Shown piece by piece: positions 9,222 to 17,638 of a DNA stretch of 64,000 nucleotides. The DNA is from Clostridiales bacterium. GTDB lineage: Bacteria; Bacillota; Clostridia; Peptostreptococcales; Acidaminobacteraceae. Both the position numbers and the translations under genes were made by a program. How positions within the stretch are numbered: the stretch's first letter is position 1; the number at the start of each line of letters is the position of its first letter. Location: contig JAEIOD010000003.1 of NCBI GenBank assembly GCA_016342415.1, forward strand, positions 1 to 64,000, written 5' to 3'. Below the pieces are notes generated by a model. That model had not been told where the DNA came from and made no database searches. It saw only the letters and a list, made by a program, of their open reading frames with translations.

Positions 9222-9892
9222 TCATCCTAGGTTTGAGTTTAACCATATTCTTTTATATCATTGCTCTACAAATTAAAAAGTCCTTCAATAATTCACTATT
9301 AAATCCTGTTCTAGTTGCTGCAACAGGAATCATTATAACCATACTTGTGACTCCTTTAAGTTACGAGGAATATATAGAAGGTGGAAAGCTCATCGGTAAC
9401 AGTTTAGGACCTGTGGTTGTTTTACTTGCTATACCACTCTACAGACATAGAGATACAATAAAAAAAAATTTACTACCCATTATGATTGGGATATTGGTTA
9501 GCATAGTATCATCGGTAATGATGGTTGTAGGATTTTCAAAACTGTTTGGTTTTTCTAATGAGTTGATGATGACTCTATTACCAAAATCCATTACAACTCC
9601 GATGGCAATAGAAGTCAGTGCGATGTTAAAAGGTATACCAGATATTACAGTCATCACTGTTATCATTACAGGTATTTTAGGTGCAACGATTGCACCTGTT
9701 GTGATGAAACTTGGGAAAGTGAAATCTGAAGTCTCTAGAGGGATTTCCATGGGCGCTACATCTCATGGCATTGGAACTTCAAAAGCGATGGAGATGAGTG
9801 ATGAAGCAGGTGCTATGAGTGGTCTTGCTATGGGGTTAACCGGTGTTACATTTGTCTTATTGACGAGTGTATTCGTTTTGATATTTTATTAA
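9218..9892 (+). CDS. lrgB: LrgB family membrane protein
   Basis: A 224-residue integral membrane protein that matches the LrgB/CidB family over its whole length: the LLPKSITTPMAIEVS segment (about residues 120-135) and the glycine-rich GATSHGIGTSKAMEM segment (about 180-195) are diagnostic. It is the partner of the upstream holin-like gene, with a GGGGGAAAG ribosome site inside that gene and a four-base overlap. Together the two are thought to modulate autolysis or export of metabolites at the cell membrane. A weak hairpin follows. Confidence 0.92.
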   Translation: MIILGLSLTIFFYIIALQIKKSFNNSLLNPVLVAATGIIITILVTPLSYEEYIEGGKLIGNSLGPVVVLLAIPLYRHRDTIKKNLLPIMIGILVSIVSSVMMVVGFSKLFGFSNELMMTLLPKSITTPMAIEVSAMLKGIPDITVITVIITGILGATIAPVVMKLGKVKSEVSRGISMGATSHGIGTSKAMEMSDEAGAMSGLAMGLTGVTFVLLTSVFVLIFY

Positions 9893-9961
9893 TTACTTGC
9901 TAGTTGTTTTTAGGTATTATTTGCCGAAAGTAATATCGAAAAAATTACTCATAAACAAAAT

Positions 9962-9988
9962 AACCTAGGTTGATCACCTAGTTTCTTT
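9962..9988 (+). terminator. probable terminator of lrgAB
   Basis: CTAGGT (9965-9970) pairs with ACCTAG (9976-9981), extended with one bulge by AAC/GTT, and a pyrimidine-rich run follows. Confidence 0.5.
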
Positions 9989-10054
9989 TGCTTTTTGACT
10001 ATCTTATTTGGAAATAATTCGGTATAATTTTAGTATTGTAAGGAGGAGGTATCT

Positions 10055-10402
10055 ATGAGACGTACAATTAAACCTTCAAAAGGCATGTCGAAAATGCAGT
10101 TTTTTGTAGGTATATTTTTTTGTTTTTTTGGATTAGGTTTTTTATTGAATGCTATAAAAATGCAGCTTATGCCGATGATATTATTTTCAATAGTATGGCT
10201 TGCAATTGTAGGATTTAATATGATGATATCTTTTAAGAACGGTTTTACAAACCAAAGTGTTGGATTATATGATATTGACGATGCTGAAGATTTTGATTAT
10301 GAGGAAAAACTGAGGTCGTTAGAACGTTTGCGAATGGAAAGTTTGATCACTGAGGATGAATATCAAGAGAAAAGAGCACAAGTGCTTAAGAGAGAATGGT
10401 AA
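10055..10402 (+). CDS. small membrane protein with C-terminal SHOCT domain
   Basis: A 115-residue protein with two membrane helices (about residues 15-35 and 40-62), a polar acidic linker and a C-terminal SHOCT motif (LRSLERLRMESLITEDEYQEKR, split here as LRSLERLRMESL and ITEDEYQEKR). SHOCT units are short oligomerisation modules with no known catalytic role. It has a very strong AAGGAGGAGG ribosome site and is followed after one base by a GNAT gene, suggesting an operon. Confidence 0.75.
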   Translation: MRRTIKPSKGMSKMQFFVGIFFCFFGLGFLLNAIKMQLMPMILFSIVWLAIVGFNMMISFKNGFTNQSVGLYDIDDAEDFDYEEKLRSLERLRMESLITEDEYQEKRAQVLKREW

Positions 10403-10403
10403 G

Positions 10404-10844
10404 ATGTTTAATTTTTATATGAAAACTTTAAAAGATGACGAAATTGAACTTGTAATAGTAAGAACAGCAGATGAAAATAAGAAAAAAGGTTATGTCCCTG
10501 CCTATTACTTCGATATAGTCAAAGACGATATTACTATTGGATGTATCGACTGTCGTATTGGCTATAATGAAAGTACCTACTATGGAGGGAATGTCGGTTA
10601 CACCATAAAGGAAGCTTATAGAGGACATGGTTTTGCTACAAAAGCGGTATTGTTATTGAAAGAACTTGCTAAAAAGCATAAAATGACTCATCTGATCATT
10701 ACATGTAACCCGGACAATATTGCTTCTAAAAGAACATGTGAGAAAGCCGGTGCTGTATTTGTTGAGAAGGCAGAATTGCCAAAAGATAATGATATGGCGA
10801 TTTCAGGAGAAACAGAAAAACTTATATTTAAGTTAATGGTTTAA
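10404..10844 (+). CDS. GNAT family N-acetyltransferase
   Basis: A 146-residue acetyl-CoA-dependent acetyltransferase. The acetyl-CoA-binding motif A is clear: GYTIKEAYRGHGFATKAVLLL, with R-G-H-G-F-A as the pyrophosphate-binding loop; the later NPDNIASKRTCEKAGAVF is the usual C-terminal helix and strand of the RimJ-like branch. The start is ATG 10404, one base after the preceding stop; an earlier in-frame ATG would overlap the SHOCT gene by 47 bases. The substrate is unknown. Confidence 0.85.
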   Translation: MFNFYMKTLKDDEIELVIVRTADENKKKGYVPAYYFDIVKDDITIGCIDCRIGYNESTYYGGNVGYTIKEAYRGHGFATKAVLLLKELAKKHKMTHLIITCNPDNIASKRTCEKAGAVFVEKAELPKDNDMAISGETEKLIFKLMV

Positions 10845-10855
10845 GGAAGGGTATT

Positions 10856-11299
10856 ATGACAAAAAAATCAAAACCAATAGTATGGTTGTTATTCATTGTA
10901 TATTGTGTGGTATTAATAAAAATGATTCTATTTAAAATGCCGTTTAATCAAATAGATGATGCAATAAGAGCCATCAGTGTAGGTCGTATTGCAGACAATT
11001 TAAAAATGGCAAATTTTATACCCTTTAAACATATATTAGTATACATGGATGCTTATTTTAAAATAGCGATGAAAAACTTGGGGATGGGCATTCTGCTCTT
11101 TATACCACTGGGATATTTTCTACCAGCGCTTACAAAACATAGACAGTTTAAGAATGTTATTGTTGTTGGATTGCTGACAAGCATCTCTTTTGAAACCTTG
11201 CAACTGTTGTTGTCACTGGGCGTTTTTGATATTGATGATATCATCTTAAACGGTATTGGTGTAGTTTTCGGTTATATGATTTATAAGTCATTCAGATAA
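10856..11299 (+). CDS. VanZ-like family membrane protein
   Basis: A 147-residue integral membrane protein with four hydrophobic segments and the VanZ hallmarks: an N-terminal VLIKMILFK helix, NFIPFKHI, NLGMGILLFIPLGYFLPAL, then SFETLQLLLSLGVFDIDDII and a final GYMIYKSF helix. VanZ itself gives low teicoplanin resistance in enterococci, but most chromosomal family members have no proven role. It starts 11 bases after the GNAT gene, so the SHOCT, GNAT and VanZ genes probably form one transcript. Confidence 0.88.
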   Translation: MTKKSKPIVWLLFIVYCVVLIKMILFKMPFNQIDDAIRAISVGRIADNLKMANFIPFKHILVYMDAYFKIAMKNLGMGILLFIPLGYFLPALTKHRQFKNVIVVGLLTSISFETLQLLLSLGVFDIDDIILNGIGVVFGYMIYKSFR

Positions 11300-11351
11300 T
11301 TTTTTCATAATGATTCTAAATACTGCATACCTTATAGTCGTATAATGATAG

Positions 11352-11378
11352 AACACCTAAATGATAGGTGTTTTTTGT
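11352..11378 (+). terminator. terminator after the VanZ gene
   Basis: AACACCTA (11352-11359) pairs with TAGGTGTT (11365-11372), followed by TTTTTG. Confidence 0.8.
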
Positions 11379-11510
11379 TAGACGAAAATACTTTTTGAAT
11401 CTAATGATTGCCATATGAAAATGTGAGCTTTGAAGTAAAATATTGACACTTTTGTGTTATATGCTTTAAGAATAGTATTTATTTGATACAATAGACTTAG
11501 GAGGTATGTT

Positions 11511-11942
11511 ATGGAAAAATATGAATCTAAAACTTATATTTCATTTGTCCTTATTTTGGTATTTATGATGGTTTCAAGTATGGGCTTACCAATTTTTTTG
11601 AACGGTAGGGTGTCTTCAAGTATATTTATAAAGATTGTTTATCTAGATATCAGCTTGGTAATGTGGTATATGTCATGGGTTATCTATAGAAAAGAACGTA
11701 TTTACTGGATCAATAATTTCACTTATAAACAAGCCGCTGAAATGGATCCTGAAGAAAGAAAAAGAATTTCGAAACTTTTCTTTGATACTTTTGGAAGAGG
11801 TTGTTTATTAATTGCAGTTTGTATGTCAATTGCTTTTATAATTAAGACACCCTTTTGGATTGACTTGATTATTTTAATAATTGGTTTTCTCGCTGCAGGT
11901 ATTAGTTTTAACATAAAATTGACTAAAAAAGTGGATGAATAG
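11511..11942 (+). CDS. four-helix membrane protein of unknown function
   Basis: A 143-residue protein with membrane segments at about 10-30, 38-58, 98-115 and 117-135, and a polar middle with the D-P-E-E-R-K-R-I-S-K-L-F sequence. I do not recognise the family. It has a good ribosome site (TTAGGAGG) and stands alone; TTGACA lies at 11444-11449 and a TACAAT at 11485-11490, though their spacing does not make one promoter. Its stop codon lies inside a perfect palindrome shared with the converging gene. Confidence 0.7.
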   Translation: MEKYESKTYISFVLILVFMMVSSMGLPIFLNGRVSSSIFIKIVYLDISLVMWYMSWVIYRKERIYWINNFTYKQAAEMDPEERKRISKLFFDTFGRGCLLIAVCMSIAFIIKTPFWIDLIILIIGFLAAGISFNIKLTKKVDE

Positions 11943-11960
11943 GCGAAGTAAACTTCGCCT
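11941..11960. terminator. perfect palindrome over two converging stop codons
   Basis: AGGCGAAGT (11941-11949), AA, then ACTTCGCCT (11952-11960) form a perfect hairpin. It contains the last two bases of the TAG of the plus-strand gene and the first two of the TAG of the minus-strand gene. There is no strong T-run on either side, so it may act as a bidirectional pause or mRNA end stabiliser. Confidence 0.6.
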
Positions 11961-12573
11961 AGAAATATATCTTTATAAGGTTGGCGTCGATATCAGACAT
12001 TCTTACGGTAATAAATGATTTACCCGTATTGAGTTCTAATAGGAAACCACCTTTTTTTAATTTGATAAATTGATATTTTTTTATCTCAGAGTACTCTATT
12101 TGTCGATAGTGATACAGAATCCCTTCTTTAAAAGCAACAAAATGGTATTGGTGATACTTTTTAATGTAATGTACGATGATGATACCGATACCAATAAATA
12201 CAACAATATGTAAAAAAATCTGAGCAGTAGTCACTTCTTCTAATAACTCTGAAAACAAGAGAAAAAAGAATACCATAACAGGAAGGATAAAGACAAGATA
12301 AGGTTGAAGTCCTTCTCGATTATAATTTTTGGTACGTGCAATGATGGGTTCGCTTTTCCAATTGTAATGGCTAATAGGCTTCTTTTCCTTTTCATACTTC
12401 AACATGGATTTATAACTGACAACCCCTATTAGAATCATGAAAGCGTAAACATAAGCCATAATACTATCATTAAGAATAAGAGCTACAAAAGCGTATATAA
12501 ACATGAGAATGGTGTATGTAATGATTTTCTTTATACAATATTTTTTATGTTGTTCTATAGTTTCTAATGTCAT
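11959..12573 (-). CDS. membrane protein with C-terminal PH-like segment
   Basis: A 204-residue protein of no recognised family. Four membrane helices come in two pairs (about residues 15-55 and 90-132), and the last 65 residues look like a small bacterial PH-type beta domain (FKEGILYHYRQIEYSEIKKY, ending with a strand and helix). It is third in an operon with the padR and permease-prefix genes, starting one base after the latter. Co-transcription with PadR suggests a role in envelope stress or transport control, but this is inference only. Confidence 0.7.
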   Translation of the reverse strand: MTLETIEQHKKYCIKKIITYTILMFIYAFVALILNDSIMAYVYAFMILIGVVSYKSMLKYEKEKKPISHYNWKSEPIIARTKNYNREGLQPYLVFILPVMVFFFLLFSELLEEVTTAQIFLHIVVFIGIGIIIVHYIKKYHQYHFVAFKEGILYHYRQIEYSEIKKYQFIKLKKGGFLLELNTGKSFITVRMSDIDANLIKIYF

Positions 12574-12574
12574 A

Positions 12575-13471
12575 TTAAACTCTTTCTCTTAAAAAAGCCT
12601 GTAAATGAGCCTGTTGCCTTTTGTGTATGCTGAGGACTTTTTTCATTGGTTGCTGATTGTTAGTGGTTTGAAAACTTTTAAGTGTCAATCTGTAATGTTC
12701 TTGTTTTTTTGCTAAAAAGTCTTTTGACCATGTATAAGATGAAATTGCTGTCCAAGATATAAATCTACCTTTGATAATAAATCCTTCATTAACGACGATA
12801 CATTTTGGAATTCTAAACTTTTCGCTATAAAACAGCGCCCATATACCGTATCCGATGGTTAACATAGGCCATAAAGCGGTTATTGTAAGTGTTGAAAAAC
12901 CTTCTTCATAAAAATAGATAAAGAAAAATATCATGACTATGGGTAAAAAGAATAAAGCAATTGACCAGTATTCCCATTTGAAACGTTCTTTTACCGGCCA
13001 TAAAATAAGATAGGGTGTTGTGTCTAGATCAATAAATTTCATTGAGTATCCCATTATTAAAGAACCTGTTGTAATAATAATCCATAGATTGATAAAATTT
13101 ATCATCATGGGTATCATGGTAGTGATATCTTCTATGGCCATTTGTCCAGATGAACTAAATAGTCCGATTATCAAAGTTATGCATATAGCAATAATACTGC
13201 TGATTTTAAAACCTATCATTGCATATTTTCTTTTTTTCATAGCATCGTAATCTGTAAAAGAATACCCGATTTCTCTGGGATCTCCCATCTGAAGCAAAGC
13301 TTTGGATATGGCTTCATCTTCAGATAAATCGTTTTCTTTATAGTCTTCTATCAAACATTCGATATGATCTTGTAATTCTTCCTTAATCAAGTCAGCCGAG
13401 TGTTCCGTGAAAATCTGTTGTTCTACATGTGTCAGAAAAGATTGTATACGTCTGTCTTCTAAATTAGTCAT
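12575..13471 (-). CDS. permease-prefix (HAAS-like) membrane protein
   Basis: A 298-residue protein. The N-terminal 75 residues match the cytosolic helical prefix domain often found beside PadR regulators: EELQDHIECLIEDYKENDLS and DEAISKALLQMGDPREIG. Five to six membrane helices follow (about 80-215) and the C-terminus is a beta-rich cytosolic tail. Such proteins are usually encoded directly after a PadR gene, as here, where the start codon follows the padR stop with no gap. The fused ABC permease part seen in some relatives is absent. It is presumed to sense or transmit a membrane signal; the function is unproven. Confidence 0.75.
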   Translation of the reverse strand: MTNLEDRRIQSFLTHVEQQIFTEHSADLIKEELQDHIECLIEDYKENDLSEDEAISKALLQMGDPREIGYSFTDYDAMKKRKYAMIGFKISSIIAICITLIIGLFSSSGQMAIEDITTMIPMMINFINLWIIITTGSLIMGYSMKFIDLDTTPYLILWPVKERFKWEYWSIALFFLPIVMIFFFIYFYEEGFSTLTITALWPMLTIGYGIWALFYSEKFRIPKCIVVNEGFIIKGRFISWTAISSYTWSKDFLAKKQEHYRLTLKSFQTTNNQQPMKKVLSIHKRQQAHLQAFLRERV

Positions 13472-13789
13472 TTAAAACTCCAATAATCCATTGAGTGCTT
13501 GACTGAATTCCACCCATTCAGCTTTTTTTACTCCTAGTTGTTTGGTACCTTCATCTGTTATTTTGTAATACTTCCTCTTTCTGCCATCTTTAGCATCCCA
13601 AAAAGACTCTATATACTTCTTTCTTTCTAGAGAATGCAATAAAGGATATAATGTGCCTTCCTTAAACTTAAATGTACCTTTGGACATGATTTCAAAGTTT
13701 TTGATCATACCATAACCATACATAGGTTCTCGAGCAAGCATTTTTAATACCATAACTTCAGTGGTGCCTTTTAGTAATTCCTTATTCAT
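13472..13789 (-). CDS. PadR family transcriptional regulator
   Basis: A 105-residue winged-helix repressor of the short PadR-s2 type. Diagnostic segments are ELLKGTTEVMVLKMLAREPMYGYGM (given here as ELLKGTTEVMVLKML and EPMYGYGM), FKEGTLYPLLHSLERKKYI and the wing DGRKRKYYKITDEG. The start is ATG 13789 with GAGGT seven bases upstream; a longer open frame would read through the promoter. It heads a three-gene minus-strand operon of two membrane proteins. An operator-like inverted repeat overlaps its -10 element, so autorepression is likely. Confidence 0.93.
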   Translation of the reverse strand: MNKELLKGTTEVMVLKMLAREPMYGYGMIKNFEIMSKGTFKFKEGTLYPLLHSLERKKYIESFWDAKDGRKRKYYKITDEGTKQLGVKKAEWVEFSQALNGLLEF

Positions 13790-13807
13790 ATCATACCTCG
13801 TATTCCG

Positions 13808-13855
13808 ATACCTTGTTACACTAGGTATAGTATCATATTCAAAAAAAGCTGTCAA
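13808..13855 (-). promoter_or_regulatory. padR promoter with operator inverted repeat
   Basis: On the minus strand -35 TTGACA (13850-13855), a 17-base spacer and -10 TACTAT (13827-13832) form a near-consensus promoter. The inverted repeat ATACCT/AGGTAT (13808-13813 and 13823-13828) covers the end of the -10 and the start point, a typical place for a PadR operator. Confidence 0.78.
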
Positions 13856-13936
13856 GAACAGGAAAAATAATTTTTGAAGTATTTGTATGTTAAAATATAG
13901 TGTACAATAAGTAGAGTGAAAAGAGGAAAAGATAAA

Positions 13937-14440
13937 ATGAGATGTATACATGTATTTCCAAGATTTAAAGAAACAGATATTATTGAATCTATAAGAAAAA
14001 AATATGATTACTTATATGGATTGATTGAACCTCATATTACTTTGGTATTTCCATTTGAAAGTGATATAAAAAGGGAGGTATTGAGAGAAGAAATTGAGTT
14101 GAAACTGAAAAACTTTAAACCCTTTAAACTATCAGTAAGTCGTGTTGAAACCAATACGGAATATGGGTATTACCTATTTTTATCAATCGATGAAGGGAAA
14201 GATATTTTAAAATCCTTGTCAGATGAATTGTATCAAGGTCAACTAAAGCCCTTTCAAGCATCATGGGATTATAAACCACATATTACAATCGGTCGATTTG
14301 AAAATGGAAAAGACCTGTTAGCAGCTTATAAAGAAATAAGTGCATTGGAACTTTCATTTGAAACAATTGTGGATAGAGTTTACGTAGAAGTGATAGGTGA
14401 GAAGGAAGAAGCTATTATAGACTATACTATTAAAATTTGA
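13937..14440 (+). CDS. 2H phosphoesterase (2'-5' RNA ligase family)
   Basis: A 167-residue protein with the two H-x-T/S motifs that define the 2H phosphoesterase superfamily: HITLVF near residue 35 and HITIGRF near residue 115. Family members (ThpR/LigT, YjcG) open 2',3'-cyclic phosphates or join 2'-5' RNA ends in vitro; the cellular role in Bacillota is not established. The start is ATG 13937, behind AGAGGA. The gene is transcribed away from the padR operon, with 147 bases between the two start codons, and is closed by a strong hairpin. Confidence 0.88.
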   Translation: MRCIHVFPRFKETDIIESIRKKYDYLYGLIEPHITLVFPFESDIKREVLREEIELKLKNFKPFKLSVSRVETNTEYGYYLFLSIDEGKDILKSLSDELYQGQLKPFQASWDYKPHITIGRFENGKDLLAAYKEISALELSFETIVDRVYVEVIGEKEEAIIDYTIKI

Positions 14441-14446
14441 ACTTTG

Positions 14447-14478
14447 GAAAGCTGATGGTTGAGAAGCCATCAGCTTTC
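14447..14478 (+). terminator. hairpin after the 2H phosphoesterase gene
   Basis: GAAAGCTGATGG (14447-14458) pairs perfectly with CCATCAGCTTTC (14467-14478). The following T-run is weak. Confidence 0.7.
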
Positions 14479-14748
14479 ATGCATTTACTTAGAAACATAG
14501 AGTTTACAGTTGGTTGAACTGATAAGTTAGTAAGTCTCGTTTTGGGTTGTGAGATATGCATGACCAAAGTTAGGATTTCTCCTTATTCAATGATACAGGA
14601 TAATTAAAGGGAATAATACAATTGTACAGAAAAGTTTTATAACAAATTTGTTATATCTTATATTTTGATTATGAAATTCTTAACTCTTTCTTGTTTAATT
14701 GAATATTTCATCAAAATCTGTAAGATGAAAGGTGAAGGGAAGTGTAGA

Positions 14749-16605
14749 ATGAAAATCAATAAACTAATTGTAATAGGCATGTTGACAGTTTCTATGATTT
14801 CATGTCATCAGGAAGCAATTAATAATGATATAAATAATGTAGTTGATAATGTAGTAGAAGAGAGCAATGATCAAAATGAAAAAAGTGATTCTGAGGAAGA
14901 TATTATTGAGGATGATATTGTTGATGAAGTGAAACTTCTGCCAGTGTCTAAAATGATTGATGGAGAAAAAAAATGGGGTTATGCTTCAAGTGATAATTTA
15001 AATTTGATAATTATAGATTTTCAATATGATCAACCCGTTTTCTTTGATGAAATTTATGGATTTGCAATTGTATCAAAGAACGAGCAAATAGGTGTTATTG
15101 ATGAACTGGGTCAAGAACTGATTCCGTTTGGCATTTATAAGTCTCTATTTATAGGTGGTGGGGATCTAATTTTTGGACAAACTCAAGAAGAAGTTCAGAA
15201 TATTTTGGATTATAAAGGTCATGTTTTTTATACCTTTGGAAAAGAGATGACCGTTTATTTAGATATGAACGGATTTTTACAAATACATGATGGGAATAAC
15301 CAAAATTATTTTGATGCTCAAACAAAAGAGGTTGTCAAACTTGAATCAGAGGATTATGACATAAGAGAATTTGAAATGATTTTGTCCAATACGGCTTTTG
15401 AGATACAAAAGGGACTAGATGAGAGTTTAAGTATTCTTAAAGAAGGTATAAAACTAACAGAAGAAACATATGATTCGATAGAATACGTTGAGGATTATTT
15501 TGTTATTGGTAACAAAACTGACAAGATTGAAAGCTATTATGACTCAATATACGCTTTGGGATTGATGGATACAGAGGGTCATATTCTTATCGATCCGTAT
15601 TACTATGATTTAAAACAACTTCATGAGAATTATTTTGCAGTAGCAGCTTTTGATGATTATGATTTGAATTACAAACAGTATTCCGAACAGACATATAAAA
15701 AGGCTATTTTTTCAAGAGCAGAAGCGCTTACGGGTTTTGATTTTTATATAATAGAACATGTCAAAGATGACACTTTCTATGTATATGATGGTATAGAATA
15801 TTATTTCCTGGACGTTCAAAAAAACGAAAAAGTATTGAGTGACTTAGCGATTGATGGACCGTTTAAGATTCATGTTATAGGAGACATTATTGTTTTTAAT
15901 CATGATTCATATGATGGTACTTATACAATCTATGCAAATGAAGATAAAATTCTTAAAAGATTATCTACTAGTTATACATTAGAAGATGGCTTGGTATTAA
16001 CCAAGTTTAAAGGAGCAGGTATTAACCCTGTATTTTATCCGCTTCTAGCTTATAGTGATAGTGAAGTTGAAAAAAAAATAAATAACAGCATCGATGATTT
16101 ATTTGATGTTGCTAATGATTTAGATGAGGAAAGCGGACTTTATTATAGTATCAGTAGTGTTGGATTTGATGTTTCGGAGTTTAATGGTATTCTTGAGATT
16201 ACTCAGTCTTACTATTGGTATGGATTAGGTGCTGCACATGGAAACTACGGCAACACGAGTTATAATTATGATTTAAAGACAGGTGAACTGATCAGTTTAA
16301 GTGATTTATTTGATGTAGATACCAATATGGATGAAGTGATTGCCTTTTCTATTAAAGACGTTGTTCTGGCATCTCAGGATTTATCAGAACGACTTTATGT
16401 GAACTTATCAGAATTAACAGATGAAGAAGTTGTTGCATATTTTAAGAGAGATGTCTATGATTACAAATTAAATTTAGAGGGATTGATAATATATTACAAT
16501 CCATACGATATTGGTCCATATGCAGCAGGATTAATTGAGATTCAATTGCCTTTGGAGAGCTTTAAAGAGCATTTGAATTCAAAAACGCCATGGTTTATGG
16601 ATTAA
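14749..16605 (+). CDS. WG-repeat lipoprotein with DUF3298 domain
   Basis: A 618-residue exported lipoprotein. The signal peptide ends at a lipobox-like MISC with Cys19, followed by an acidic, Asn-rich linker. The middle (about residues 60-420) resembles WG-type beta repeats: IDGEKKWGYASSDNLNLIII, then IGVIDELGQELIPFGIY and GLMDTEGHILIDPYY. The last 170 residues match the DUF3298 (RsiV C-terminal) family: ITQSYYWYGLGAAHGNY, YNYDLKTGELISLSDLF and a closing ESFKEHL. DUF3298 is found in lysozyme-binding RsiV, but no sigma factor gene adjoins. The start is ATG 14749, because it gives the signal peptide and has GAAGGGA upstream. Probably surface-bound, function unknown. Confidence 0.8.
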   Translation: MKINKLIVIGMLTVSMISCHQEAINNDINNVVDNVVEESNDQNEKSDSEEDIIEDDIVDEVKLLPVSKMIDGEKKWGYASSDNLNLIIIDFQYDQPVFFDEIYGFAIVSKNEQIGVIDELGQELIPFGIYKSLFIGGGDLIFGQTQEEVQNILDYKGHVFYTFGKEMTVYLDMNGFLQIHDGNNQNYFDAQTKEVVKLESEDYDIREFEMILSNTAFEIQKGLDESLSILKEGIKLTEETYDSIEYVEDYFVIGNKTDKIESYYDSIYALGLMDTEGHILIDPYYYDLKQLHENYFAVAAFDDYDLNYKQYSEQTYKKAIFSRAEALTGFDFYIIEHVKDDTFYVYDGIEYYFLDVQKNEKVLSDLAIDGPFKIHVIGDIIVFNHDSYDGTYTIYANEDKILKRLSTSYTLEDGLVLTKFKGAGINPVFYPLLAYSDSEVEKKINNSIDDLFDVANDLDEESGLYYSISSVGFDVSEFNGILEITQSYYWYGLGAAHGNYGNTSYNYDLKTGELISLSDLFDVDTNMDEVIAFSIKDVVLASQDLSERLYVNLSELTDEEVVAYFKRDVYDYKLNLEGLIIYYNPYDIGPYAAGLIEIQLPLESFKEHLNSKTPWFMD

Positions 16606-16719
16606 ATGCACGATATATATGGAATTTTGTGGAATATTGGGTATAATGGGTTTATAAGACGAATGATGATGGTCATTGATTTGTTTTGTAATATTACTGG
16701 ATAAGAGAAAAGAGGCTGT

Positions 16720-17073
16720 ATGTATTCAATTGATTATTTTGTTGATATGTATAAAAAGGAGTTTCCGAATAAAAAACATACGGTAGAAAGACACATAGAG
16801 TTAAATGGTATTTTTTTAGGTCATATTTTTTTCGATGAGGAAATCTGTGGACCGCTTTGCAGGTTGCTTAGAAGAACAGAGAATTCCAATGAAGTTGAGA
16901 GATTTGTAAAAATTATTGAGTTGATGTTATTAGAAGGCGATGATTATGTAAAAAGTGTTGTTGTCATCAATATACTCAATACGATAAAAAACGATAAGGA
17001 TATTATTGAAACAGCCATGGAGTATTTTTCGGAGGATACAATCGAAACACTAAGATTAGCCAACGATGTATAA
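16720..17073 (+). CDS. small helical protein, possibly DUF7674-like
   Basis: A 117-residue soluble protein, mostly helical. The segment LMLLEGDDYVKSVVVINILNTIKND (given as LMLLEGDDYVKSVVV) resembles the DUF7674 family, which turns up among candidate immunity proteins, but I hold this only weakly. No toxin gene is adjacent. The ribosome site is AGAGG. It lies between the WG lipoprotein and an anchored protein, with its own terminator. Confidence 0.65.
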   Translation: MYSIDYFVDMYKKEFPNKKHTVERHIELNGIFLGHIFFDEEICGPLCRLLRRTENSNEVERFVKIIELMLLEGDDYVKSVVVINILNTIKNDKDIIETAMEYFSEDTIETLRLANDV

Positions 17074-17084
17074 TAAACATGAGT

Positions 17085-17120
17085 AACAAATGCCTTGATT
17101 TTATCAGGGTATTTGTTTTT
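17085..17120 (+). terminator. terminator after the small helical protein gene
   Basis: AACAAATGCC and TGAT (17085-17098) pair with ATCAGGGTATTTGTT (17103-17117) with two mismatches, and T residues follow. Confidence 0.75.
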
Positions 17121-17154
17121 GGAGCAATGACTGCATGTTGAAGCAGGGGATCTT

Positions 17155-17625
17155 ATGAAACGATATGAATTTAAGATAAAACACTACTTGATATTGATAG
17201 TGGTACTGATAACTGTTTTATTTATAAAGAATTATTTGACATACAAAAAAGAGGTTAATGAAATAGTGTCAGATATTACAGTTGATGAAATTGAATCCAT
17301 TGAAGTGTCCGTTAATGACAATGGGCTTTTTTCGAATTACTCAGATAAGTTTACTATAACCGACGACGAAAAAATCCGTGAATTTGTAGAGATTTTTAAT
17401 CAAATGACTTGGAAAAAGGGTGCTGATTCATATAGTTATTCAACGAATTATAGTAATTATCGTTTTGATATTCATGGGAGAACACGGTATATTAATATTG
17501 ATATAATACAAAATAGGTATATTTCGATTTTGACCCATACCAAAGATGAAGGCTTTAAAAATTATAAATTAAAAGCCAGCTGGCCGGTTGAATTGGGATA
17601 TGACTTTTTCAAGTTCATGGAATAG
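17155..17625 (+). CDS. single-pass anchored protein of unknown function
   Basis: A 156-residue protein with one N-terminal membrane helix (about residues 10-27, HYLILIVVLITVLFIKNYL) and an extracytoplasmic beta-rich remainder. I do not recognise a family. It ends 13 bases before the next gene, with which it probably forms an operon. The ribosome site is GGGGATC, moderate. Confidence 0.65.
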   Translation: MKRYEFKIKHYLILIVVLITVLFIKNYLTYKKEVNEIVSDITVDEIESIEVSVNDNGLFSNYSDKFTITDDEKIREFVEIFNQMTWKKGADSYSYSTNYSNYRFDIHGRTRYINIDIIQNRYISILTHTKDEGFKNYKLKASWPVELGYDFFKFME

Positions 17626-17638
17626 TATAGGAGTTAAA

